This document shows positions 22,986 through 34,106 of a DNA stretch of 64,000 bases, piece after piece (position 1 is the stretch's first letter; each line of letters starts with the position of its first letter). This DNA comes from Cyathus striatus (lineage: Eukaryota > Basidiomycota > Agaricomycetes > Agaricales > Nidulariaceae), in NCBI GenBank assembly GCA_025738555.1, contig JAOVFP010000022.1, forward strand, positions 1,302,001 to 1,366,000. Reading direction: 5' to 3'. The notes under the pieces were generated by a model that was given only the letters and a program-made list of their open reading frames with translations, ran no database searches and was not told the DNA's origin. The position numbers were made by a program, and so were the translations under genes.

Positions 22986-24449
22986 GATGTGTGTATGTGA
23001 GATGGATTACGGCTTTTCGTTTCATTATCTCAACTTTATCGTCCTTTTCGCCTTGCTGATGTACGCTCTTCATCAGCGTTCTTTACTCGAACCTTCGCAT
23101 TTTGTCTAGATGTAACTGGCGCAGGAATGAACAAGAATGGACTGGAAAAAATGCAGACCGAGGGTTGACCGAACGTTGACCGAGGGCTAGATAGACAACT
23201 CACCACCAACTCTGTGATGAATAAAATGGTCAAACACATCGTAAAATCAAGAGACTACTATTAATACTTCCGCTTTTAGCTTAAGAATCCACCCAGACTT
23301 CACTGGAATTCACGTGCATGGCTTGCAGTTGCTGATATGTACTCTCTACTTCAAAATTGCTGACAGCCTCGTGGCTTACTAGTAAAATGCTCGTACTTAT
23401 GGGAGTACTTAGTTCTCGCAGGAATGAACTGTAAAGCTAAAAATTGCAAGTCCAGGCTTTGTATTGTCACCTTTCATCGATTTTACGATCCTGGAAAAAT
23501 GGCGAGACGGATATTGCGAAAGTGACGACTGTTCTTACTTCTGCCCTTAGCATAACCTGCAAGGCTGCAATTTGAATGCACATGGAGTCAATTTCGATGA
23601 AGTCCGTTTCTATTTCTGATGTACGCTTTTAATCAGCGTTATTTAAAATTTTCATACTTTATATAGGTGCAAGTTTTATCGTACAACAAACGCAATTACG
23701 TACTTGGAAAGCTGAATATCTGTGGGCTTTATGTAGTAACTTGAACGCAATTCTTCCAACTTCAAGAGCCCGAGTCTTGTCTAATGGATGAATCGATGAA
23801 TATCTACAGTCATATCTTAGGACTGTTCACTGGGTGGTCCGGGCTATTACGAAAGCAAGTCCAACCTAACTTTTTGAGCTTCCAGTTTGTGTGTAACTAA
23901 CGACTCACAAATTGGCTAAAAGCAAGTACTGCCGGAACTTGCGTTATGGGTTGTTATTTTTATTGTGTGGCGTTCTCCTCCTGCACCATGTCCACACTAT
24001 ACAGTTCTACATGTACACTTTATCGAGATGCAGTGTAAATAGGACGTTATGGTCATCCTTGAAGTTGAACGAATGATAGGATTTGTTAAATGGCATGTCT
24101 TTGAAAGTGTAGGCGTACTACATTATTATTAACTCTCTGTTCGTATACCAGTAGTACACGCGGTTCATGTGACTTTACAAACTTGTGTACGCGCGAAAGC
24201 TGGGCTCGATTCCCAAGCAGAGAAATGGATCTCTTGCGTGGAATTATTTTTGTTTCGTGTGAATGGTGTTGGTATATACGGATTTATATGCGCGAAGTTA
24301 GTGTTCGACAGGGTCCAGACAGAGAGCGTAGTATACTGTTCGTAGCAATTTTTCATATTGAACTTTGGAAGGTTTACTAAAGTTAGTACATTTTCTGCCC
24401 AACACCGCGAGAATAGAAAAAAACCTACATCATCTTTAACCATGTAAGC

Positions 24450-24545
24450 TCTTTGTTAGTGCATTGGTTAGTACACGCGCTTGTCATGAAGGAGGGATAG
24501 ATAAATGTTACGTGCGAAAGCTGGGTTCAACTCCCAGGCAGAGAG
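24450..24545 (+). tRNA. tRNA-Asp(GTC)-like sequence, unit C first copy
   Basis: Acceptor TCTTTGT pairs with GCAGAGA through two G-T pairs; the T-arm is CTGGG-TTCAACT-CCCAG, the anticodon loop TTGTCA and anticodon stem CGCGC/GTGCG-like with mismatches. It is more decayed than the unit A and B copies. Confidence 0.4.
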
Positions 24546-25635
24546 CATTATTGTATTCCAGAGTTGATTTTGCGGCGAAACTTATTGGGAACCTATTTCA
24601 ATCTCTGAGCAACATCGGTGATATTTTGAAGTGTCTGGGTGGCCATGCAGAGGAAGTGAGGAAGTTACACTTACAATATCTTTACTACTTATTCTTTTCT
24701 TATTACCACTTGGACTCAGTTGACCGTTTCACTGTTGTTAAATATATTAAAATTAGTGAACGCGTCATCTATTTTACACACCTTTACGAAGCTGAAGTAC
24801 TATTGAGACAAGTTCGCATGAAGGAAAACTTATTTTCTTTCTCTTACATCTTACTCTCTGTCTGGGACTCAAACCCAGGTTCCCCCTTGAATCTAGAAGT
24901 TATTACCATCCATACTTTATATAGTAGGGTCGTATGCTATTCAAGTATACCAACAGAGAACTAGAAATACATAATATGATTTACTCTAGATTAGCTAGGC
25001 AATGAAACAACTGAGAATACGCAATTCCATAGCGCTTTCGTTACGTTCAAAGCGTGCAGTGCTACGGAAAAAGTATACACTACACTTACTGTACAGTGTA
25101 GAGCCTTAATTTCTGATCTACGCTTTTTATCAGAGCTATAAAAAATTTCATGCTTTATATAGGTACAACAAGCACAAGTACCGATATTACTTGTTTTTAG
25201 TCAACTAATTTATGTAGTTAGAATTCTTCGTGGAGATTCTTAGTACTTACTATTGTTTCTCGTTCTTTCCTGACCACATCCACACTACACAGCACTTATA
25301 TACACTTATGGAGCATCAGTGTAAATAGAACGTTAATGGACGTCCTCAAAGTTGAATGATGTAGGTGTATTACATTATAGCTAACTCTCTATTCGTATAA
25401 CAGTAATACACGCAGCTCATATGATAAAGTTTGTAGGTAGACATGTGAACATGCGAAATCTGGGTTCGATTCCCAGAGAGTTGCACGACAGAGAACATGT
25501 CATATTATTCATAGAAATTTTTCATATTCAACTTTGGAAGGTTCACTATATTAGTACTCCATTTTCTGCCCAACACCGGGAAAGTTTGAAGTGTAAGAAT
25601 TGAAAAAAATTCACACCATCTTTAACTGTGTAAGC

Positions 25636-25730
25636 TCTTTGTTCGTATATCGGTTAGTACACGCGCTTGTCATTAGCTAAAGCTCAGAGATATTACGCAC
25701 GAAAGCTGGGTTCGACTCCCAGGCAGAGAG
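25636..25730 (+). tRNA. tRNA-Asp(GTC)-like sequence, unit C second copy
   Basis: Acceptor TCTTTGT/GCAGAGA, D-arm GTAT...GTAC, anticodon loop TTGTCA, and T-arm CTGGG-TTCGACT-CCCAG. One anticodon-stem mismatch (GCACG opposite CGCGC). Confidence 0.45.
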
Positions 25731-26625
25731 CATCATACAATACACCATATACTATAGCATTTTGTAGCGAAACCTATTGGGAACTTATTTTAATCTCTGA
25801 GCAACATCGGTGATATCTTTGAAGTGTCTAGGTAGCCATGCAGAGGAAGTTATATTTATGATATCTTTTACTATTCTGTTTTTCTTTACTTACCACTCGG
25901 ACTCAGTTGGCTGTTTCAGCGGAGGTCCTTTTCCGACAAGTTTGCAATGTGCATGGAAGAAAAACTTTGTGCGTTTCTCCTTGTACTCTCTGTGCTCGAA
26001 CCCAGCTTTCCCTTGACATAGATCCTGTGGAAGTTATCATCCATGCTATCATTGGACAGGTACATGCACTATCCATGTAAGAAGTACATGAACTGATCTA
26101 CGCTAAGTAGTAGACCATCTCGGTCAACGAATGATACAATTGCCTGCACTTTTTCGTTATGTCCAATGCATGGTTAATACATTTATAAATTTCCTGATTT
26201 GCGTGCAATGCCACGGAAAACGTGTAAACCATACTTATCGTAAAGCCATCGTTGCATGAACTTCAAGGAATACAAATAGTGACCAACTCACAAAACACGG
26301 ACATATAGAATTTATTCGCGAAGTTTTTGTTGAGGATAGAAAAGTAAAAGTCAAGAAACAGCCAAGACATCAAAGATCTCCGTGTGGGAGTCGCAGTTAC
26401 TGATTCACTAACAGAGATTTTTGAAAATACAACTCATACATAGTGCAAAGACTTTCACAATTTAACATTTATTCAATTATGAGGCATCCAAGTTTCGCAG
26501 GTCTCTGGCTAAAAGTGCGTATTGTCATAGCCGACATATGATCTTTATAAAGCTCTTATTAATTTATTACAAGGTACTTGTACAACAAGTTCATATTGAA
26601 GTAAAAATATGTCCGCGACCATCCA

Positions 26626-26727
26626 CTCTCTGTCCGGGAGTCGGACCCAGCTTTCGCGCGTTAGAGTGCAGCCTAGTTCAGCTAAAATTATGACAGGCGC
26701 GTGTACTAACCAATATACCAACAGAGA
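26626..26727 (-). tRNA. tRNA-Asp(GTC)-like sequence, minus strand, unit C
   Basis: Read on the minus strand: acceptor TCTCTGT/ACAGAGA perfect, anticodon stem CGCGC/GCGCG perfect with loop CTGTCA (anticodon GTC), then an intron of about 31 nt. The T-arm is CTGGG-TCCGACT-CCCGG with a changed T-loop start. It is the best-preserved minus-strand member. Confidence 0.45.
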
Positions 26728-27993
26728 ACTTAATTCCTTCTATCAATATGTTCTATATAGACGCGCGACCACTTCTATGTAGTTGTAAATTAAGCTTAAC
26801 TCGAAATTAACTTTATAAAATTGTTGTACAATGCCCCCATAGTATAAACTAAACACTGGCTTAGAATGCAATTGCATCTTGGTAGTTGCCAATTCGGGTA
26901 CTGTGTGCCGAGGCCGAATCCTATTATACTGTCACTATCGCACTGATATCTCTTCAATTGAACTTTGCAAATACTCCGCCTTTCACCACTGTAGACTTCC
27001 CGATTCAAGCACATTTTCGTTCCGCCGGTGCTTTCATTTGGTTAGTTAACTAACTAAATGGCCTAAGACCTCATCTAGAAGCTGGACGTCCGACGACTCT
27101 TGTCCCCGTCTTGTCCCCGGCCGCCACCTATTCCCTATTTCCCCTTTGCTTTCCCTGAAGATTCTCAAGCCACATACGCCCGCAAGCAACTATGCTCGCA
27201 AATTGAAACAACAAGAAAAAAGGAGAATTAATTTACAGAGACCGCCGACAAGACAACTCTTGACATTCGACTCGGACACGGTCATTCTCCCTAAGGGAGA
27301 TTAAATGCGACATGAACCAAGCCCACTAAGGATATATATAACCACCTCTCGAGCCGCTGACCAACAAATTCTAGATCCGTTATCCCAAAAGGCATAGAGT
27401 TGACTTTGCTTGTTATGACTTCTCTGCGGTGTGCTGTGCAAGATGACAGTTCCAGGCACTTTGTCATTGTATTGCAATCACTTGAAATCTATTCTCAGAG
27501 GCGCTAGTGCTCTTTTCGGGTACACATGACCCTTCTAATCGGTGAATTACTCTATTGCGGGGTGTGTGCTAGACCGTACACAACTTCCTTGCGTGCCACG
27601 TCGCTTGCCGTGTTAAGTCCCCGGATTATCGATGGTAATGCGGTATGATCACTGAGCAATACATACCCCGGACCAATTCAACCCCAAGCACATAGATAGA
27701 ACGGAATGAATTCAGTGAAAGGGATAAGCTCATCCTTAAGTAATTCTCGGAGACATCGAGCCCATGAGATCTTTCCCTCCCTGAAAGAAGGCATCTCGGC
27801 AACTCACAGAAACTGGCACTTGTGATCAGCACTTGACGTTTCTTTCCGTGAACCTTGCATGGCCGCAGGTCGGGGGTAAGGTGAAACTAAGAAGAATATA
27901 TTACCGGGATGGGTGAGGTGGGGTTTCAATTGCTGCACCCACAGCCCACTGCATACAACTGACGCCCACAGGCCCTCCTACCTCTGTCGAGCG

Positions 27994-29517
27994 ATGTCGC
28001 CGACGTTGTCGTTGACTGCGTGGCAAGGTGTGTTCTGTTCCCATCTCTTCACGATCGCTGGGACGTTTTTAACTTTTAATTTTTGGGTAAAAAAGTTATT
28101 CTGACGATCTTTCATACCCTCGCTATAACATCTACGACATTCCGCCTGTGGCGACGATATACGACACGAAAGTTGTGGTGGGATGATTTTTGGGCTTTTT
28201 TTGCGTTCGTTGTGGATTTGTTGTTTTTTGCTTCGGTGTGGTTGAGGTGGGAGGTTCCTACCGGAAGTGCGTTTTCTTTCTTTTTCTTTTTGAAGTTTTG
28301 TGCTGATACTAGTGATGACTAGCAAATACAGTTCCGCCACAGGGGTCTTTAATTCGACGGATAACGCTATTTTGGCTCTCGGCGCTGTTAACGCCCTGTG
28401 TTGCGTGGTACGCCTTATGTTCACCTCACGTTCATATTATCCTCATGCGTGTATTAGGCCTGCGAGAGTGAGCATGTGTATGTCAATATCACGCCTTGCA
28501 CCGCCCACCGCGAGGAGACGCAGAGCGCTCTTCGGTTTGGCTGTGATGTTCTTGTTACTTGGAGCAGTGCTTACGGCTCAGAAGATTTGGATATGCGCAG
28601 GAGATTCAAGTTGGCATCAGAATCCTGCTGTTCAGTGTTATACAGGGAAGACTGTGGGGTATTTGAGTCTCTCTAGTGTGTTATTCATTCCCTTGTGTGG
28701 TTATTTATTCGATTCTGATGAGCGTTTTATGTTCAGCGGATATTGTAGGTGATGCTTGTCTCGTTGCAATCCCTTTGCGCCTTTTATGGGGAGTCAAACT
28801 CCCCCGGAGAGAGCGTCGCCTCGTGTTATCCTTATTTGCGTCAAGTATTCTGAGTACCCTCGCAGGGATCATATATGCCGTCTTCATATTCCGCGCGGCG
28901 TCATTCGGGTCGTATCGGACTCTATTCGTTAATATGACGGCGCATATTAAGGTGTGTCGTCACTTCGATTGTTCACGTTTAATTATGGAGTGTACTTATA
29001 TGATTGGGCTTAGGCGGCTGTAACACTCCTCGTATGCAACCTCCTCGTCATCGTTACATATATCTATAGGAAACTCAATGCCGAGGGATTGGAAACTGAA
29101 GACGAGACGGAGGAGGAGTCGAGGATAGGAGTGACTACTCCCCCTCCGGGAGAAAAATCCGAGTCAGTGCAGACCCCGCCTCCCGGGGAGGAGGAAGAAG
29201 GAGCGACTCGGAGTCTGACACGCTCACAGTCTGCGATAATCCTTACGCCTATTTCGAGTGCGCATTTTAGCTCGAGGAATACTAGCGTGTTGATGGCTGC
29301 TGCGGCAAACTCGGTGTTGAGGGATACGTCGACTTTTTGTAGTATGCTTGGGTCGGCGAGGTATGGGAGTTTGATTGGGATGGGTACTAGCATTGGAACT
29401 GGGACTGGAACTGGTATGGAAAGTGGGAGGGGGAGGTATGGTGGGAGCAGGGCCATTTCTTGGGTTAGCTCAAAATCCAAGTCAAAGTCGAAACTTCCGC
29501 CGGAATCTCCTGGATAG
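27994..29517 (+). CDS. Integral membrane protein, fungal rhodopsin-domain (Pth11-like) family
   Basis: Seven-helix plasma-membrane-type protein; ligand and signalling role unknown. Exons 27994-28027, 28096-28266, 28332-28407, 28458-28675, 28737-28951 and 29014-29517 total 1218 nt (405 residues) with every junction in frame. The start MSPTLSLTAWQ is joined to VILTIFHTLAITSTTFRLWRR. Hydrophobic helices include FWAFFAFVVDLLFFASVW, ITLFWLSALLTPCVAW, ALFGLAVMFLLLGAVLTAQ, DIVGDACLVAIPLRLLWG, LVLSLFASSILSTLAGIIYA and AAVTLLVCNLLVIVTYIY. WPARVSMCMSISRLAPP fits the conserved Arg-containing segment of the family. From about residue 265 the tail is cytosolic, first acidic (ETEDETEEES) and then Ser/Gly-rich with a GTSIGTGTGTG tract. 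No frame break seen. Confidence 0.85.
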
Positions 29518-30430
29518 GTACTTGCTTTCTAGCTGGTTCTCAGGTTGATGAATACCACCAGTGGAGTAGGTACTACCGAGGACTTAGGTCCAGGTGCAAC
29601 ATTGAAGATTGATCACTGTTGAAGGCGAGATGGATGATGTGATATCAACCTGGGCTAGATGGGACTTGGTGGCGGAATGCTTCCGCTGGCTGCGACTCGG
29701 ATGGATGGCATGATTCCAAATGGCATTTTGGAGATCTTTCGTGGCGCGTGAAAGTTTGTGAAGTGAAGCAACCGCCGACGCCGAGAGAAGGTTCAAGGGA
29801 TGGATTTACGATGGACCTTATTACGAGTTATTTATTGCATAAATGGATTTTTTGAATGTGTATATACTTATTGTGTAATTCGAATAGGGGAATTGTCCTA
29901 ATTGCTTGTAGATTCTGTGCTCCATGGTTGAGAACGAGAGGAAGACGAACGAAGGTGACTTGAATCTGACACCTTGGTGATACCCAAGTTCAATTAGCTG
30001 AGTACATAAATAAACGAGTCCGTCATGGGCGTACGTGAAAGCAGAGCAGATGACCATAGGAAATAAAAACAGAGAGTTCTGCAGATCGTCGGTTATGGTC
30101 CTATGGATGCATGTGGGCGCGAACAGATCTACGCGTGTCGTCATAAATTTAACCGCTGACAAATGTGGGAATTACGTCAGCGCAGGGTCCACGACTTTCG
30201 GACATTCGGAACTTGGGACCACTTGACTTGCACCCGCTCGCTCCCATTCATTCCCATCCCGCTTTAGCATGGAAATACCATTGAGCCCGTGGGTCTGCGT
30301 GCACAAGTCCACTAGAACGACCGCACCGCCGACGTAATTGTCCTTTCTCTATCTATCAAACTATTTATCTCGCTTTTTCTGCCATCCGTGACTTTGTCAA
30401 ATTGTCCCTGGTTGAAATTTCATTCTGGAG
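29518..30430. other. Intergenic, 0.9 kb
   Basis: No gene seen. It should contain the terminator of the membrane-protein gene and the promoter of the next gene. Confidence 0.6.
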
Positions 30431-32053
30431 ATGACAGTTCGAGCTAGTACACGACTTAGGGAGTTGTTGGAGGGGGATGGGTTAATTGTAAGTTCTATTA
30501 TTACTCTTTGTGTCTGCTTAACGTTAACTTTGACGTTTGTTCATAGGTTGCTCCAGGTTCGTCTCATCCATTCTGCAGAAAGAAGTGAAAGCAAACACCC
30601 CCAGGTGTCTATGACGGCATATCTGCCCGCCTTGCTCTCGAAGCAGGCTTCGACACACTCTATATGAGCGGAGCAGCAACGACCGCAAGCATGCTCGGCC
30701 AACCCGATCTTGCGGTCGCAACGCAGAACGACTTTATTCAGGTCAGTTCTGTCAACATTTTGACAGAATATCCACTCCAATGCTTACTGTGATATACATG
30801 TTTATAGAACGCGACGATGATTGCAAATTTAGCTCCTGGGGTACCAGTGATATGCGATGCGGACACAGGGTAGATTTTTCTTCTTCTATGACAATGACAT
30901 TGTGTTATTATTGTCAAGATGGTGGCGGGATAGAAGCTGATGCGTGGATGTGATTCTTGTGCATAGGTTCGGTGGACCTGTCATGGTTTCGCGTACGCTT
31001 GCTGCATATGCGAGAGCTGGAGTTGCTGGGTTTCATATTGAAGATCAGGTTCGTTCTTTTCTTCCCTTATGCTACTTGACGTTGTGCTCCCGCACTACCG
31101 TTCAGGTCTCCTCTCTTTTCTTTCCTCCCTTAGTGTACTTGACACTGCGCTTCCGCATTACCGTTCAGGACCCCTGTCCTTTCTTTCTTTCCTTACTGCA
31201 CATGACATTACGCTTCCGCACTACCGTTCATCATCTGATCCTCCCTAAGTATCTATATTCTTACATGCTTATCTATTAGCTCCAAACGAAACGGTGCGGT
31301 CACCTCCTAGGCAAACAAATCGCACCAAAGGAAGAGTTCATAGCGCGCATACGCGCAGCAGCAGCTGCGCGCGCTAAGATCCCTGGGTGCGATATTGTTA
31401 TTATAGCACGGACGGATGCGGCACAGTCTTTTGGGATAGAGGATGCATTAGATAGGCTGAAAGTGGCCATTGAGGCTGGTGCGGATGGTGAGCTGTTTCA
31501 GTGATATCTGTATCTGTGATTGTGGACTGAGGTGTTGGTTCGTGTAGTGGCTTTCCTGGAGGGAGTGAGGAGTAAAGAGGAAGTAAGCTTTACTGTCTCT
31601 GAGCTTGCTCCTACACCCGTAAGTCATCCTACAGCATAATACAGCAGCGTCTAATTACCTTACATAGGTCCTCCTGAACATCGTGCACGGGGGCTCAACG
31701 CCCGATTTCACAATTGAACAAGCAAAAGCGCTCGGAGTGAAAATAGCTAGTACGCCCCCTTTCTTCCTCCCTCTCATCGACCTTACTAACTTCCAACCCC
31801 AGTATTCCCGCTCGTAACAGCGATCCCAGCAATACACGCCATCCGCGCCGCGCTCCATTCTCTCAAAACTACCGGCTCAGACGTGCCTACGGCAGGCGGA
31901 ATGGGGCCGAAGGCATTTTTTGAGGTCATGGGTGCGTTTTTTACATTCCGTTTACTACTATTGGGAGTTTGCTCATGGAGGGGCGAGGCAGGTCTGGACG
32001 AGGCGATTCAGATTGATATGGATGCTGGCGGTGCTGCTTTTACTACGTTTTGA
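30431..32053 (+). CDS. PEP mutase / isocitrate lyase superfamily enzyme (methylisocitrate-lyase-like)
   Basis: A (beta/alpha)8 enzyme that by family makes or breaks a C-C (or C-P) bond next to a carboxylate with Mg2+; the exact substrate (methylisocitrate, oxaloacetate or other 2-oxo acid) is open. Ten exons total 900 nt (299 residues): 30431-30487, 30547-30556, 30605-30741, 30808-30869, 30967-31048, 31280-31487, 31548-31618, 31668-31749, 31803-31931, 31992-32053. Exon 2 is only 10 nt. Motifs: PGVYDGISARLA (substrate loop), ICDADTGFGG (Mg ligands D85, D87), GFHIEDQ, and KRCGH (C122, the catalytic Cys loop seen in the lyase branch). The 231-nt intron 5 holds three imperfect tandem repeats. No mitochondrial presequence is obvious. 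The gene is intact. Confidence 0.92.
31061..31229 (+). repeat. Three imperfect tandem repeats inside an intron
   Basis: Three units about 62 nt apart, each with a C/T-rich head and the core CTTCCGCACTACCGTTCA (31061-31106, about 31122-31169, about 31186-31229). They enlarge this intron to 231 nt, against 48-97 nt for the gene's other introns. Confidence 0.75.
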
Positions 32054-32322
32054 ATTTACGTTTAGGTGGTTTACGAAAACCCTTGACCTGATAGTCTATT
32101 CAAATATACTCACGTGTACGTCATTATACTCGAGAATGCTATTTTAAGGGGAATACCTTCCCAGCGCCTTTAATGGATTATCCCACATCACCCGGTAACG
32201 CGCAGGATGCTAAATTCTTGCTTGTCATCAGCATCACAGGATTTCACAGCATATTCTCTTCGAGTTGTACTTCAATTCAAGCTGTAATGTGATGCACAAC
32301 CCTCAACCGCAATCCACCTAGA

Positions 32323-33661
32323 ATGTCATCATCTTTTGCGTCCCCCCCTCAATCTCCTTCCGTGCATAGCATGCCGCATTCTCAGTCCTCCAAGCCTAGT
32401 GGTAGTGGTAGCAAACCCCAATTCAAACTACGCAGTCCCTCCACCCCGCCTCTGTACCGCATCGACCTTTCAGCGCCCCCAAGATCAAGGTATACACCCC
32501 TCTGTACGGACTTCCGCGTGCAGCTGCAAGATCTGGTACAGCTCTATGATCAGGTACTCACGTACACCCCGCATCCGCGCTTGATCGCGTTCCTCTCGAG
32601 GAAGTTGCTGAAGCGGGTGCATTCGAGTGAGGAGACGGAGGAGTTGAAAGGTGTAGCGGTGGCTTGTGGGGTCCCGTTGCATTTGGTTGTTGCGTATAAT
32701 ACCTTTTTGGATTTGTTTTCGGGGTGTGTTAGTGGGGGCGTCAGGGTTGTTGATGCGGAGCAGGGGGAGGGGGAAGGGGAGGGGATTGTGCATTTTAGGG
32801 GATTGGATTGGGATATGGAGCCACTGAGGAAGTTAACTGTGTGTCTTGAGTATGTCAGGGAGGGGAGGGTTGTAGCTAGGTATGTTTTGTGGTTTGATTT
32901 GCTTGGGATGGTGTGCTGAAGGGTTTTTAGAGCTGTGTCGTATGCGGGGTATACTGGTGTCCTTACTGGCGTACGGTAAGCACCCGTTCTAACCCTTCGA
33001 ACGTGACTCACAGCGATACAGACAGGGCCTCTCCTTATCCCTGAACTACCGCCCGCGTCTCGACTCTTCATCCTCCCTCCTCAGACACAGACTGCAACAA
33101 ATCCAAATGCTGCTCGGATTCCGGCCTTCAACCCCCAGTATACTCCGCCAACTCCTCCTTTCTCCGGGCGAAGCCCCCACACTAGGCGAAATAAAAATCA
33201 AACTCGAAAAAACACCCACCTCGCCATGCTATCTTACATTCTGCTCAAAAGACAAGATTATGACTATGGAAAAAGATTTACATACGCTTAAAACGCAGAC
33301 TTCGGACCGCTTTTTGGCGGTGTCGAACCATGATTTACATATGGAATCGTGGTCTACTGGTGATTGGGTGGCCTTGCTCAATAAGGAGAAGATACCGGAT
33401 GTGGCGGGGGTGAAGGATATACTTAGCGATAGTATCGAGCGGAAAATGTGTATAAGGAATCAATGGGAGAGTGTGGATCGGGATGTTGGCGTGAGGGATG
33501 TTAGGAGGTGGTTGACGATTTCTCCTGTGCGGAATGAGACGACGCATTTTGTGTGTGTTATGGATCCGAATGGGGAGGGCGGGGGGTTGGTTTGGGTCGA
33601 GGCGTATAAGGAGCCTGTGGGGGTGGAGTCTGAGTCTTCTGAGTCGGAGGAATCTGTGTAG
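32323..33661 (+). CDS. Acid ceramidase / NAAA-like N-terminal-nucleophile hydrolase
   Basis: Predicted amidase hydrolysing N-acyl lipids; substrate not determined. Exons 32323-32879, 32922-32975 and 33022-33661 total 1251 nt (416 residues). Residues 1-45 are Ser/Pro-rich and disordered. The region LFSGCVSGGVRVVD contains C135, placed where the family has its self-processing nucleophile (family consensus C-T-S; here C-V-S). It is followed by the conserved FRGLDWDMEPLRKL loop and later SYAGYTGVLTGVR and FLAVSNHDLHMESW. A GEGEGEG insert (about 148-154) lies between the Cys and the LDW loop. No signal peptide is visible, unlike lysosomal relatives. The tail ends in an acidic Ser/Glu run. Confidence 0.8.
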
Positions 33662-34106
33662 TTGCTTACGCCTCAGGCGTGCCAGGGACGTTGGCAGCCG
33701 ACTCTACTGCCGAACCAAAAGGATTTAGTTATCACTTTGCACGGTGCACCCCCTTCGTCCCACGTATCTGTCCTGTTGCGTACTTTCAGTTACCCATCTT
33801 ATCTTCACTATCTCATGCCAAGCAGTCTTGATCTCCAGGCACCCATTCACAGCCTTTGACTATTAATCCTCTGCAACGCTATCTTTGTTATATACATTTC
33901 AAACTACATACACATGCAACCCAGAACCCCTTTGGCACACACATACACACGGAGAACTCTAGGATTGTACAAGTACAGGGGCTATAATATCAATAATATA
34001 TACTTGTCCTATAATAGTACCTAAAAAAGAATGACAGAGTTTGGAAAGTGATAAATTAACAGTAGGGGAAATAAGGTTGAAAGGAGTGGAAGGGGTGGAT
34101 TAGAAA
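33662..34106. other. Convergent 3' intergenic, 445 bp
   Basis: Lies between two convergent stop codons (33661 plus, 34107 minus); nothing but 3' flanks is expected or seen. Confidence 0.6.

Larger units (their letters stand above)
21565..27053. repeat. Tandem segmental duplication, unit C
   Basis: Contains pirin copy 4, its promoter block (22668-23190) and a spacer matching units A and B up to about 27053, where the shared word GGTTAGTTAAC is followed by unrelated DNA. Within the spacer, a segment carrying two tRNA-like copies at about 24130-24960 is repeated at about 25380-26010, an internal duplication not seen in A or B. Confidence 0.75.
22668..27993. other. Non-coding spacer upstream of pirin copy 4, then unique intergenic DNA
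   Basis: Up to 27053 this is unit C spacer. Between 27054 and 27993 the DNA is unique and slightly GC-richer; I see no gene. It should include the promoter of the membrane-protein gene that starts at 27994. Confidence 0.55.

Noticed and set aside
13300..26800. CRISPR-like array from the regularly recurring CTGGGTTCGACTCCCAG word
   Set aside because: Spacing is irregular, orientation varies, the word is a tRNA T-arm and the host is a eukaryote.
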